In this document: one piece after another, positions 1 through 8,822 of the stretch
Position numbering within the stretch: position 1 is the stretch's first letter
Layout of the letters: the number at the start of each line of letters is the position of its first letter
Assembly (NCBI RefSeq): GCF_905200055.1
Contig: NZ_CAJKIS010000014.1
Coordinates: forward strand, 1 to 50,257
Length of the DNA stretch: 50,257 nt
Direction of reading: 5' to 3'
DNA from: an uncultured Fusobacterium sp.
Lineage (GTDB): Bacteria > Fusobacteriota > Fusobacteriia > Fusobacteriales > Fusobacteriaceae
Notes under the pieces: generated by a model
What the model was told of the DNA's origin: nothing
The model's input: the letters and a program-made list of their open reading frames with translations, nothing else
The model's database searches: none
Made by a program: the position numbers and the translations under genes

Positions 1-50
1 AAAGAGCTCATATATTTGATGCTGAAACAGAAGAAAATATCACATTATAG
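1..50 (+). CDS. Sugar ABC transporter ATP-binding protein, C-terminal tail (partial)
   Basis: Only the last 15 codons are in the window (reading frame begins at base 3). They read RAHIFDAETEENITL and end in TAG at 48-50. The segment H-x-FD-x-ET is typical of the extreme C-terminus of MsmK/UgpC-type ATPases that energise oligosaccharide importers. It lies 12 bp before two permease genes, which fits an ATPase-permease-permease operon. The identification rests on a short tail plus context. Confidence 0.6.
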   Translation, partial: RAHIFDAETEENITL

Positions 51-62
51 GAGAAAGATAAT

Positions 63-965
63 ATGAAGATAAAAGGGTTTGATAGAGATCAAAAGATGCT
101 TTACTTAATACTTTTACCATTTATACTATGGTATGCAGTATTTGTTTTTAAACCTATGTACGGTATGGTAATAGCTTTTAAAGATTATAGTTTGTTTAAA
201 GGAATAGCAGGAAGTGACTGGATAGGATTTCAAAATTTTAAAGAATTTTTAACAAGTCCATATTTCTATACAACATTAAAAAATACATTGATGTTAAATA
301 TCTATAGTTTATTATTAGAGTTTCCATTTGCTATATTAATAGCTTTAATGTTAAATGAAGTTAAGAATAAATATTTTAAATCAATAGTACAAACAGCATC
401 ATTTATACCATATTTTATAGCAATAGTTGTAGCAACAGGAATTACAATTAATATTTTATCACCTAGCACAGGAGTAATAAATTTTCTTTTAGAGAAGTTG
501 GGATTTGAAAGAGTATATTTTTTATCAAAACCAGAATTTTTCAGAGGAATATTTACAGGATTAAATATGTGGAAAACAACAGGATTTAATGCAATAGTTT
601 ATTTAGCAGCTTTAACATCTATAAATGAGCAACTTTATGAAGCTGCTAGAATAGATGGAGCTAATAAGCTTCAACAAATAAGACATATAACAATACCAGG
701 AATAATTCCTACAATAGTAATAATGTTAGTATTGAAAGTAGGAAGTATGCTGAATGTAGCATTTGAAACAGTATTACTATTATATCAACCAGCAACATAT
801 GAAACAGCAGATGTAATCAGTACATATGTATATAGAACAGGTATGTTAATGCAAGACTTTGGATTAGCAACAGCAGTTGGATTATTTAATGCAATAGTTG
901 GATTTATATTAGTATATAGTGCTAATAAGTGGAGTAAAAAAGTTACTCAATCAAGTTTATGGTAA
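63..965 (+). CDS. Oligosaccharide ABC transporter permease, LplB type
   Basis: This 300-residue inner-membrane protein has about six hydrophobic segments and the binding-protein-dependent permease loop EAARIDGANKLQQIRHITIPG (residues about 196-216), where the ATPase docks. The opening, with LPFILWYAVFVFKPMYGM, is characteristic of the LplB/YteP branch (COG4209) found in operons importing complex polysaccharide fragments in Firmicutes and Fusobacteria. It is followed after 12 bp by the partner permease. The start is an ATG after a purine-rich GGAGAAAG. Together with the adjacent GH88 hydrolase the substrate is inferred to be an unsaturated uronic-acid oligosaccharide; the sequence alone does not prove that. 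Confidence 0.88.
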   Translation: MKIKGFDRDQKMLYLILLPFILWYAVFVFKPMYGMVIAFKDYSLFKGIAGSDWIGFQNFKEFLTSPYFYTTLKNTLMLNIYSLLLEFPFAILIALMLNEVKNKYFKSIVQTASFIPYFIAIVVATGITINILSPSTGVINFLLEKLGFERVYFLSKPEFFRGIFTGLNMWKTTGFNAIVYLAALTSINEQLYEAARIDGANKLQQIRHITIPGIIPTIVIMLVLKVGSMLNVAFETVLLLYQPATYETADVISTYVYRTGMLMQDFGLATAVGLFNAIVGFILVYSANKWSKKVTQSSLW

Positions 966-977
966 AAGGGGGAAAAT

Positions 978-1862
978 ATGAAAAATAAAATAAGAGTAGG
1001 AATAGATGAGAAGATATTTGATATAGTTAACTATACACTTCTTACTATATTTGCGATAATGTTTTTGTATCCTATAATATATGTATTTTCAGCAGCAATA
1101 AGTAATCCATATCTTGTAGAAATTGGAGCAGTAACTTTTTTACCAAAAGGATTAAGTTTATCTTCTATAAAAGCAGCTATGAATTTAGAGGGAATTTGGT
1201 TAGCTTATTGGAACTCAATTATAATAACAGTATTTGGGACAATAGTAAATATGTTCTTTACAGTAAGTGGAGCGTATGTTTTATCTAAACCTGATTTAAA
1301 ATTTAAAAAGTTTTGGATGTTTCTAGTAATAATAACAATGTGGTTTGATCCTGGAATGATCCCTAAATATTTAAACTTTAGAGACTTAGGAATGATAAAT
1401 TCATACACTGGAATTATACTTGGATTTGCAATTAATACATTTAATGTAATTATTTTAAAATCATTCTTTGAAGCTATTCCAAAATCACTAGAGGAATCAG
1501 CTAGAATAGATGGAGCATCACAATTTCAAATAATGACAAAAATATATCTACCATTATCAGGATCAGCATTAACAACAGTATCACTTTTCTATGCAGTATC
1601 AAGATGGAATGGATATTTCTGGACAATGATCCTTTTAGTAGATGATAAAAAAGCGCCTTTACAAGTATTCTTAAAAAAATTAATAGTAGAAAAAGATATG
1701 GCAGGGGAAGCAAGTCAAATGATTACAGCACAGAGTTTAACTTCTCCACAAACAATTATATATGCTGTTATAGTACTATCTTTAATTCCTATTTTAATAA
1801 TGTATCCATTTATACAAAAATTCTTTAAAAAAGGAGTTACTTTAGGAGCAGTAAAAGAATAA
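978..1862 (+). CDS. Oligosaccharide ABC transporter permease, YtcP/AraQ type
   Basis: This 294-residue membrane protein is the second permease of the importer. It has about six membrane spans and the coupling loop EESARIDGASQFQIMTKIYL (residues about 173-192). The sequence belongs to the YtcP/LplC branch (COG0395), which pairs with LplB-type permeases. A GGGGGAA ribosome site precedes the ATG, 12 bp after the first permease, so the two are cotranscribed and very probably form the heterodimeric channel. Confidence 0.88.
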   Translation: MKNKIRVGIDEKIFDIVNYTLLTIFAIMFLYPIIYVFSAAISNPYLVEIGAVTFLPKGLSLSSIKAAMNLEGIWLAYWNSIIITVFGTIVNMFFTVSGAYVLSKPDLKFKKFWMFLVIITMWFDPGMIPKYLNFRDLGMINSYTGIILGFAINTFNVIILKSFFEAIPKSLEESARIDGASQFQIMTKIYLPLSGSALTTVSLFYAVSRWNGYFWTMILLVDDKKAPLQVFLKKLIVEKDMAGEASQMITAQSLTSPQTIIYAVIVLSLIPILIMYPFIQKFFKKGVTLGAVKE

Positions 1863-1891
1863 TAACAATTAAAATAAAAATAATATAAGAA

Positions 1892-1926
1892 GGGAGAAAG
1901 TGAAGTTTATTAAGGATTAACTTCAC
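1892..1926 (+). promoter_or_regulatory. Hairpin between a ribosome site and the GH88 start
   Basis: GGGAG at 1892-1896 is the only good Shine-Dalgarno sequence before the ATG at 1936, yet it lies 40 nt upstream. A perfect 8-bp stem (GTGAAGTT 1900-1907, AACTTCAC 1919-1926) lies between them, and its loop carries a second SD-like AAGGA. Folding of the stem would bring GGGAG to about 12 nt from the ATG. A six-codon GTG mini-ORF (1900 to the TAA at 1918-1920) also begins here. A translational control role is inference. Confidence 0.4.
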
Positions 1927-1935
1927 AAAATAAAT

Positions 1936-3126
1936 ATGGAACTAACTAAAGAAATAAGAGAAAGATTTTCACAAGATGTAGAGTTATCAAAAGAAACATT
2001 ATATGGAGCACTATATGAAGCTTTAAAAAAGATAGATGGAAATTGTAAAACTTTTTTAAATACAACTCCTAGAGCTTGTAGTGTAAATAATATTTATCCA
2101 CAAATGCTAAATGGAAGAGAAACAGATGATTGGACTAGTGGTTTTTGGCCTGGAATGTTGTGGCTTGCTTATGAGATTACTAATAATGAAAAATATAAAA
2201 ATTTAGCTCTATACCAATTAAGTGTATTTGATGAAAGAATAAATAATAAAGTTGGAGTTAATCACCATGATTTAGGATTTTTATACACTCCATCAGCTGT
2301 AGCTGGATATAAAATAACAGGTTGGGAAAAAGCAAAAGAAACAGGATTAAAAGCAGCAAATCATTTAATAGGAAGATTTAAAGAAAAGGGAGAATTTATT
2401 CAAGCTTGGGGAGATTTAGATGATCCAAGTGCATATAGATTGATAATAGATTGTAGTATGAATGTGCCTCTACTATTTTGGGCAACAGAAGTAACAGGAG
2501 ATCCTAAATATAGAGAGATAGCAACTAAACATATTAATACAACTGCAAATGTAATAGTAAGAGAAGATAGTTCAACACATCATACATTTTTCTTTGATCC
2601 AGAAACAGGAAAGCCAACAAAAGGTGTAACAGCACAAGGGGCATCGGATGAATCAGCATGGGCAAGAGGACAAGCCTGGGGAGTATATGGATTCCCATTA
2701 GCATATAATCATTTAAAAGATGAGAAATTTATAACTTTATTTAAAAGAGTAACAAATTATTTCTTAAATAAATTGCCAGCAGATAGTATTTGTTACTGGG
2801 ATTTGATGTTTGATGACAACTCTGGAGAAGAAAGAGATACATCAGCAGCGGCAATAGCAGTTTGTGGAATGTTAGAAATGTTAAAATATCTACCAGACTC
2901 AGATCCAGATAAGAAAATTTATAAAAATGCAGTAAATATAATAATGAAATCATTAATTGAAAAATATACAACTAAGAATATGGAGTATTCAAATGGTTTA
3001 TTAACACAAGCAGTATATAGTAAACCACACCGTTCAGGAGTAAATGAGTGTTGCATATGGGGAGATTATTTCTATATGGAAGCTTTAGTAAGAATAATGA
3101 AACCAGATTGGAGAATTTACTGGTAA
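1936..3126 (+). CDS. Unsaturated glucuronyl hydrolase (GH88)
   Basis: This 396-residue cytoplasmic enzyme is recognised as GH88. The family hydrates the double bond of the 4,5-unsaturated uronic acid left by polysaccharide lyases, releasing the uronate from oligosaccharides of hyaluronan, chondroitin, heparin or similar polymers. The two conserved aspartates can be placed: D112 in HHDLGFLY and D172 in IIDCSMNVPLLFWA, 60 residues apart as in characterised UGLs (D88/D149). RGQAWGVYGF and WDLMFDD complete the alpha6/alpha6-barrel signature. No signal peptide is present, so the substrate must be imported, consistent with the flanking ABC genes. Substrate preference (sulfated or not) cannot be read from sequence. 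The start lacks a close ribosome site (see the hairpin at 1892-1926). Confidence 0.9.
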   Translation: MELTKEIRERFSQDVELSKETLYGALYEALKKIDGNCKTFLNTTPRACSVNNIYPQMLNGRETDDWTSGFWPGMLWLAYEITNNEKYKNLALYQLSVFDERINNKVGVNHHDLGFLYTPSAVAGYKITGWEKAKETGLKAANHLIGRFKEKGEFIQAWGDLDDPSAYRLIIDCSMNVPLLFWATEVTGDPKYREIATKHINTTANVIVREDSSTHHTFFFDPETGKPTKGVTAQGASDESAWARGQAWGVYGFPLAYNHLKDEKFITLFKRVTNYFLNKLPADSICYWDLMFDDNSGEERDTSAAAIAVCGMLEMLKYLPDSDPDKKIYKNAVNIIMKSLIEKYTTKNMEYSNGLLTQAVYSKPHRSGVNECCIWGDYFYMEALVRIMKPDWRIYW

Positions 3127-3195
3127 TTTATAAGAAAATTAATATATAATCTTATTAATAAAAATAACATATAAAAGACGTTGGAGGGATTAATT

Positions 3196-4728
3196 GTGAA
3201 GAAAAGAAAACTATTAGCAACATTAGGAGTGCTAGCTTTATCATTAATTGCTAATGCTAGTCAAGAATATCAAATTACTAAAAAACCGACAGAAGTATCT
3301 ATACTAGCTATTTTAAATGGAAAAGTTTTTGATGAAAAATGGGCTGTATTCCAAGAAGCGTTTAAAGATACTAATATTAAATTAAAAAGTGCAGGATCAA
3401 AAAATATTTCAGATGAAGTTCAAGCTTTCAACTTAGCAATAGCTTCTGGAGAACTACCAGAAATAATATCTCTAGCTTATTCTGAGAAAATAGAAGATTT
3501 AGGAATAGAAGGTGGAATGTTACCACTAAATGATTTAATAGATAAACATGCACCTAATATAAAAGCTTTCTTTGAAAAATATCCACGTTACAGAAAAGAT
3601 GCAGTAGCTGCTGATGGAAATATATATTTTATTCCAACTTATTATGACTGGTATAATATGAAAGCTTCTCAAGGATTATTCCTTAGAAAAGACTGGTTAG
3701 ATAAATTAAATTTACCTGTTCCTGATACAATGGAAGATTTCTATAAAGTTTTAAAAGCATTTAAAACACAAGATCCTAATGGAAATGGATTAAATGATGA
3801 AGTACCTTATTTTGAAAGAACTGTAGAGTTTGCTGAAAGTGAATTATTAGGCTTATTTGGTGCTTCAACAGGATTCTATGTAGAGAATGGTAAAGTTAAA
3901 TATGGACCTAAAGAAGAAAGATTTAAAGAAGCTGTAAAAGAAGTTAGCAAATGGTATGCCGAAGGTCTAATAGATCAAGAAATTTTTACAAGAGGATTCC
4001 AAGCAAGAGACTATATGTTAAGAAATGATTTAGGAGGAAGTACATTTGACTGGTTTGCAAGTACAACTTCTTATAATAAAGATAAAGCATTAAAAGAGAA
4101 AGTGGAAAAATTTGAATTTGTTCCAATTGCTCCACCACTATATAAAGGAAAACGTTATGCTCCAGATGGACGTCCTACTAACAATGGTGGTTGGGGAATA
4201 ACAGTGGCTGCAAAAGATCCAGTAGCAATAATTAAATATTTTGATTATTGGTTCTCTGAAAAAGGATATGAGTTAATTAACTGGGGAATAGAAGGGGATA
4301 CTTTTGAAAGAGATGCACAAGGAAAAAAATATTTTACAGACAAAGTATTAAACAATGCTAAAGAAACTCCATTAGAAGTTTTAAGAGATAAAGGAGCACA
4401 ATTTAGAATTGGAATGATTCAAGATTATGAATATGAAAAAGCTTGGGGAGATGCAGAAGCTATAAAAGCAATGGAATGGTATACAAAAGAAGGATTTATA
4501 GTAGAACCTATGCCTAAAATAAAATATACTGCTGCTGAGAACAAGAGAATGCAAAAAATAAAAGGACAAATAGAAATGGTAGTAAGAGAGATGTGCCAAA
4601 AATGGATTTTAGGATCTGAAGATTTTGATAAAACATATGATAGTTTTGTTAAGAGACTAGATGCATTAGGTTTAGAAGAAGCACTAGAAATAAATCAAAA
4701 AGCATATGATAGATTTGAGAAAAATTAA
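3196..4728 (+). CDS. Periplasmic oligosaccharide-binding protein, LplA type
   Basis: The protein is an extracellular solute-binding protein of the LplA/COG1653 group, 510 residues from the GTG at 3196. That start is chosen because GGAGGG (3183-3188) lies 7 nt before it; the in-frame TTG at 3181 would place the ribosome site inside the gene. Residues 1-21 form a Sec signal peptide ending ANA, with no lipobox cysteine, so the mature protein should be free in the periplasm, as expected for a Gram-negative. The segment QDPNGNGLNDEVPY is the calcium-loop-like signature common in this group. It is the last gene of the uptake operon and is followed by a terminator. Confidence 0.88.
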   Translation: MKKRKLLATLGVLALSLIANASQEYQITKKPTEVSILAILNGKVFDEKWAVFQEAFKDTNIKLKSAGSKNISDEVQAFNLAIASGELPEIISLAYSEKIEDLGIEGGMLPLNDLIDKHAPNIKAFFEKYPRYRKDAVAADGNIYFIPTYYDWYNMKASQGLFLRKDWLDKLNLPVPDTMEDFYKVLKAFKTQDPNGNGLNDEVPYFERTVEFAESELLGLFGASTGFYVENGKVKYGPKEERFKEAVKEVSKWYAEGLIDQEIFTRGFQARDYMLRNDLGGSTFDWFASTTSYNKDKALKEKVEKFEFVPIAPPLYKGKRYAPDGRPTNNGGWGITVAAKDPVAIIKYFDYWFSEKGYELINWGIEGDTFERDAQGKKYFTDKVLNNAKETPLEVLRDKGAQFRIGMIQDYEYEKAWGDAEAIKAMEWYTKEGFIVEPMPKIKYTAAENKRMQKIKGQIEMVVREMCQKWILGSEDFDKTYDSFVKRLDALGLEEALEINQKAYDRFEKN

Positions 4729-4749
4729 AATTTAGGAAAAAAGAATAAA

Positions 4750-4793
4750 AACAGTTGCATATTATAAAATTTTTAATATGCAACTGTTGTATT
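4750..4793 (+). terminator. Intrinsic terminator of the oligosaccharide operon
   Basis: A perfect 15-bp stem (4750-4764 with 4774-4788, core CAGTTGCATATTA) with a 9-nt A/T loop is followed by a T-rich stretch, 21 bp after the binding-protein gene. Confidence 0.85.
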
Positions 4794-4806
4794 TTTATAT
4801 AAAAAA

Positions 4807-4835
4807 TTGACAGAGTGTAGATTAATATGTACTAT
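4807..4835 (+). promoter_or_regulatory. Strong sigma-70-type promoter in the 4729-5149 gap
   Basis: TTGACA (4807-4812), a 17-bp spacer and TACTAT (4830-4835) match the consensus closely. The nearest gene start is 315 bp downstream (AraC regulator at 5150), so the transcript would have a leader of about 305 nt or be a separate small RNA. Confidence 0.65.
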
Positions 4836-5067
4836 ATATTTAGTGAAAAAGTAGAAGAGCTTTTTTATATTGTTATCTAATTATGTTTATTAAGCTCTAG
4901 AAAAGTTCTATTTTAACTTGTTAAGAATATGGTAATTATTTATCAATACTTTTATGTTTTACAAAATTACAGCATTTTATAGGATAATAATTTGTTTACT
5001 TTTATAAGTTTAATTATTAATATTCTTAGTAAGATTATATCATATGTTTGATATATTGAACCATCTA

Positions 5068-5100
5068 TATAAACAGAAGTTTTTTATCTATCTGTTTATA
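5068..5100 (+). repeat. Perfect 10-bp inverted repeat before the AraC-type regulator
   Basis: TATAAACAGA (5068-5077) and TCTGTTTATA (5091-5100) form a perfect stem around a 13-nt T-rich loop, 49 bp before the start codon. It could be an operator or a leader hairpin; it has too little following T-tract to be a standard terminator. Confidence 0.5.
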
Positions 5101-5149
5101 AAAATCAAAAATTTATATAATAAAAATACAGGGGAGATTATAATTCTTT

Positions 5150-7252
5150 ATGAGCAGAAAAAAATTACTAGGGATCTTTTTTAATAAAAAAATAATTGTA
5201 ATATTTACTATGGTAGTTACTTTATTAGTGGCATCATACAAGACAAAACAAATTGTTTTACTAATAAAAAATCAAGAAATAGAAGAAAGTAGTAAATTAT
5301 ATAATGTTATTGATAAAAAATTTAATTTTTTAAGTATGATATGTTATGAAGTAAAAAATAACAATATTTTTAAAGATTATTTCTTAGAAGAAAATAATGA
5401 GGCTAATAAAAGATATAAAAGAATAGTATTAAATGAGTATTTAAGAAAAATAAATACTGTATATGGGGAATTAGGTGTTACAATAGAACTTTTTAAAAAG
5501 ACAGAAGAACTTGTTTTTTCAAATGTTGGAACAATAAATAAAAAAGAATATTTTAGGAAAAATAAGATATTAAAAAATATAAAAGATAATAATAAATATA
5601 TAATTAAAAACAAAGAGAAAATAACAATAGTTCTTCCGCCTAATAAATATGAAAAGAATAAAGAGGTTTATTGGATAATAACTTTAAGAAAAGATATCTT
5701 TTTTATAGAAATTTATTCACAATTAGATAATTGGTATTTAACAAGTAATGATATAATATTAAACTTAGGAGATTTAGATAATATTACTAAAGAAAAAATA
5801 ACTAAATATGGAAAAAAATATAAAACATATTATCTTGATGAAAATTTAATATATTTACCTAAAAAAATTAATGTTTTTGAAATTTTTTCATATGAGTTTT
5901 TTAAAGTGGGGATATTTTTAAGTATAATTTATTTGATAATTTATTTAATAGGGCATTTTATAATTATACCAATACAAAATTTAGCCTATAAAATAGGGTG
6001 TTCTGGTAAAAGTATAAAACAAGAAGTACAATTTATAGAAGATAAAATGGAAGAAATAGCTTTAACAAATAAAAATCTTCAATATACAATAGATGATATG
6101 AAAGAGTATCAAACGAGTAAAAAGATAAAAGATTACTTAATTGGATTAACTGACATAGAAGATCTATATAAATTAACAAAAGATGTTCCAATTTTAAAGT
6201 TTAAAAAATACAGATTAATAATTTTAGAGGTATTTGATGTAGAAACTACTGAAAATATATATGATAAAATAAATTTATCTAAGGGATTTGTAAAAAAATA
6301 TTTTGAACAAGATGTTGCCTGTGAAGTAATATGGCTAGATTATAAAAGTATAATTATTATTTTAGAGGATGATTATTTGGAAGAAGAGGAGCTTGAAGAA
6401 GTTATGAAATGTCTAAGTAATCATTGTGAAAGAAATTTTAATTTAGTTTTTACAATAGCTATAACACAGCAATATACAACTATAGAAGATATGTCTAAAT
6501 CATATAAAGAGGCTAAAAAAATATTGGATTATAAATTTGCCTTTAAGCAAAAAAGAGTAATCTTTTTTAAAGATATTTGTAAAGAAGATAGACAAGATTA
6601 TTATTATCCAATAGAATTAGAAGCAAAGTTAATAACAAGAGTTTTAAATTCTAATGAAATAGGAATAAAAAAGGTTTTAGATGAAATATTTGATGAAAAT
6701 AACATAGCGAAGATAGACAAGAAAAAAATAAAAGAATTTGAAGGATTGCTATATAATACTTTAAATAGAATTTTTATTCAGTTAAATAGATTGAATGAAG
6801 AAAGTGAAATACAACCTTTTAATAGTGATGATATTTTAAAAGTTAATGATTTAAAGCAATTGAAAAAAATCTTTAATGAAAAAATATATGAACTATATAA
6901 AATAAGTAAGCTAAGAGACCTGAATGATGTTTTTGAAATTAAAGAGAAAATAATAAAATTTTTAGAAGAAAATTATCATATTGATATTTCATTGGAAAAT
7001 TTAGCAGATTATTTAGGACATTCTTTTAGATATACTAGTGTTTTATTTAAAAAAGTAATGGATGATAACTTCAAAAGTTACTTAAATATTTATAGAGTTG
7101 AAAAAGCAAAAGAATTAATGATGGAAGATAATGAAATAAAGGTAAAAGATTTAGCAGAAAGAGTAGGATATAATAGTTCAAATACCTTTATAAGAATATT
7201 TAAAAAATATGAAGGTGTATCACCAGGAAAATATTTAGAAGATATCAAGTAG
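5150..7252 (+). CDS. Membrane-anchored AraC-family regulator (YesS-like)
   Basis: The 700-residue protein has one membrane span at about residues 15-31, an external sensor-like region to about 248, a second span at about 249-274 ending in IIIPIQNL, a coiled/linker region, a middle cytoplasmic domain, and a C-terminal double helix-turn-helix (about 603-700: DISLENLADYLGHSFRYTSVLFKKV and VKDLAERVGYNSSNTFIRIFKKYEGVSPGKYL). This is the plan of Bacillus YesS/YtdP-type regulators, which sense oligosaccharides outside the cell and switch on polysaccharide-use genes. Its position right after the GH88/LplABC operon suggests it controls that operon. GGGGAG at 5131-5136 is 13 nt from the ATG, rather far. 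Ligand and target sites are unknown. Confidence 0.85.
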   Translation: MSRKKLLGIFFNKKIIVIFTMVVTLLVASYKTKQIVLLIKNQEIEESSKLYNVIDKKFNFLSMICYEVKNNNIFKDYFLEENNEANKRYKRIVLNEYLRKINTVYGELGVTIELFKKTEELVFSNVGTINKKEYFRKNKILKNIKDNNKYIIKNKEKITIVLPPNKYEKNKEVYWIITLRKDIFFIEIYSQLDNWYLTSNDIILNLGDLDNITKEKITKYGKKYKTYYLDENLIYLPKKINVFEIFSYEFFKVGIFLSIIYLIIYLIGHFIIIPIQNLAYKIGCSGKSIKQEVQFIEDKMEEIALTNKNLQYTIDDMKEYQTSKKIKDYLIGLTDIEDLYKLTKDVPILKFKKYRLIILEVFDVETTENIYDKINLSKGFVKKYFEQDVACEVIWLDYKSIIIILEDDYLEEEELEEVMKCLSNHCERNFNLVFTIAITQQYTTIEDMSKSYKEAKKILDYKFAFKQKRVIFFKDICKEDRQDYYYPIELEAKLITRVLNSNEIGIKKVLDEIFDENNIAKIDKKKIKEFEGLLYNTLNRIFIQLNRLNEESEIQPFNSDDILKVNDLKQLKKIFNEKIYELYKISKLRDLNDVFEIKEKIIKFLEENYHIDISLENLADYLGHSFRYTSVLFKKVMDDNFKSYLNIYRVEKAKELMMEDNEIKVKDLAERVGYNSSNTFIRIFKKYEGVSPGKYLEDIK

Positions 7253-7331
7253 AAGTGGTTATAACAATAGGTTATTACTACAAAATATTTTTGTTAGAAC
7301 AAATAGAAAGAGTAAAAGGGAGGAAAAATTT

Positions 7332-8528
7332 GTGAAGTATGATTTTACAACATTATTATCTAGAAAAGAGACTGGATCAGTTAAATGGGAAGAGATGTAT
7401 CAATGGAATCCAAATGTTGAAGAGGGAGTTGTACCTTTTTCAGTAGCAGATATGGAAATTAAGAATCCTCCAGAAGTAATAGAAGGATTAAAAGAATATT
7501 TAGATGTAGCTGTTTTAGGATATACAAAAGCTTATCCTGCATTTTTAGATTCAGTTGTAAGCTGGTTAAAAAGAAGACACGATTATGAAGTAAAAAAAGA
7601 ATGGATAGTTAATACTCCAGGAATAGTGAATGCATTTTTTGCTGCAGTAAATGCTTTTACTGAACCTGGAGATGGAGTAATTATATTTAGACCAGTGTAT
7701 TATCCATTTACTATGTCAATTGAAAAAAATAAAAGAGAATTAGTAAATTGCCCTTTAAAAGAAGATAATGGTTATTATACTATTGACTATGAAAAATTTG
7801 AAGAGGAAGCTAAGAAGCCTAAAAATAAATTATTAATTTTTTGTAGTCCTCATAACCCAGTTGGAAGAGTGTGGAAGAAAGAGGAATTAGAAAAAGTGGC
7901 AGAAATTGCAGTGAGAAATAATCTTATAGTTGTTGCAGATGAGATATGGCATGATTTAGTTATGCCAGGAAATAAACATACAGTTATGGCAACAGTAAGT
8001 AAAGAATTAGAAGAAAGATTAATTACTTGTACAGCACCATCAAAAACATTTAATTTAGCAGGACTTGCTACTTCAAGTATTATTATAAAGAATAAGGATA
8101 TTAGAGATGCTTATATAGAAACATTGGAAATAATGAGAAGTTCTTATGTAAATATTTTAGGATTTAAAGCTTGTGAGATAGCATATAATAATTGTGAAAA
8201 ATGGTTAGAAGAATTAATCCAAGTTTTAGATAGAAATCAAAAAATAGTAAAAGAGTTTTTTGAGAAAAGATTCCCTCAAATTAAGGTAAATCTTGCAGAG
8301 GGAACATATCTTTTATGGTTAGATTTCAGGGCTTTGGGATTATCAGATAAAGAATTAGAAAGATTTATGCATATGGAAGCTGAATTCTTTACAGATGAAG
8401 GATATATTTTTGGAGCTGAAGGAAGTGGTTATGAAAGAGTAAACTTAGCTGCTCCTACTTGGGTTATAGAAAAAGCATTAGAAAGACTTGGAAATGCATT
8501 AGAAAAAATATATAAAACTAAAAAATAA
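7332..8528 (+). CDS. PLP-dependent aminotransferase / cystathionine beta-lyase, MalY/PatB family
   Basis: This 398-residue cytoplasmic enzyme is a fold-type I PLP protein of the MalY/PatB branch, whose members cleave C-S bonds of cystathionine or cysteine (releasing homocysteine, pyruvate, ammonia or H2S). Visible landmarks are CSPHNPVGRVW (substrate-carboxylate loop), VADEIWHDLV (the Asp that binds the PLP pyridine nitrogen), APSKTFNLAGL with the Schiff-base lysine K238, and the C-terminal arginine region NLAAPTW. It starts at a GTG 8 nt after GGGAGG. It lies alone between the regulator and a terminator, and a role in the sugar locus is not apparent. H2S production is common in fusobacteria, but the substrate here is inference. 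Confidence 0.87.
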   Translation: MKYDFTTLLSRKETGSVKWEEMYQWNPNVEEGVVPFSVADMEIKNPPEVIEGLKEYLDVAVLGYTKAYPAFLDSVVSWLKRRHDYEVKKEWIVNTPGIVNAFFAAVNAFTEPGDGVIIFRPVYYPFTMSIEKNKRELVNCPLKEDNGYYTIDYEKFEEEAKKPKNKLLIFCSPHNPVGRVWKKEELEKVAEIAVRNNLIVVADEIWHDLVMPGNKHTVMATVSKELEERLITCTAPSKTFNLAGLATSSIIIKNKDIRDAYIETLEIMRSSYVNILGFKACEIAYNNCEKWLEELIQVLDRNQKIVKEFFEKRFPQIKVNLAEGTYLLWLDFRALGLSDKELERFMHMEAEFFTDEGYIFGAEGSGYERVNLAAPTWVIEKALERLGNALEKIYKTKK

Positions 8529-8544
8529 AATTTAAGATAAGTAT

Positions 8545-8587
8545 AAAAATAGCTTTTTATGATAAGATCATAGAAGGCTATTTTTTT
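8545..8587 (+). terminator. Intrinsic terminator after the MalY-like gene
   Basis: The arms 8545-8562 and 8568-8585 form an 18-bp stem with a few G-U pairs around a 5-nt loop, ending in a run of seven T. Confidence 0.85.
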
Positions 8588-8620
8588 ATAGAGATAAGAA
8601 AGCAACTAATATAAAAAATA

Positions 8621-8722
8621 TTTTGGTAAAAAATAAGATATATTTTTTTAAAAATATTATAAATTTTATCTTTTTATAAATATCATTTTTATTAGTTTTA
8701 AGATTAAAATTTTTGGTAAAAA
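8621..8722. promoter_or_regulatory. Two copies of TTTTGGTAAAAA before lacZ (candidate operators)
   Basis: The 12-mer TTTTGGTAAAAA occurs at 8621-8632 and again at 8711-8722, 90 bp apart, upstream of the lacZ promoter. It is a partial palindrome (TTTT-N3-AAAA). It might be a binding site for the LacI-type protein encoded downstream, but no copy is found before the repressor gene, and AT-richness makes chance matches possible. Confidence 0.3.
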
Positions 8723-8736
8723 TTTTTAAAAATAGT

Positions 8737-8765
8737 TTGAAAAAATTTTTTTTATATTATATACT
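8737..8765 (+). promoter_or_regulatory. Promoter of the beta-galactosidase gene
   Basis: TTGAAA (8737-8742), a 17-bp spacer and TATACT (8760-8765) lie about 57 bp before the ATG. An A/T-rich stretch precedes the -35 box. Confidence 0.75.
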
Positions 8766-8822
8766 TGAAAAGTAAAAGATATTCAAAAAAAACAATCTAA
8801 AATAAAACAGAAGGGGGATAAA

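Noticed and set aside
3181..3195. TTG start giving a five-residue longer binding protein
   Set aside because: It would put the ribosome site GGAGGG inside the coding region; the GTG at 3196 has correct spacing and gives a proper signal peptide.
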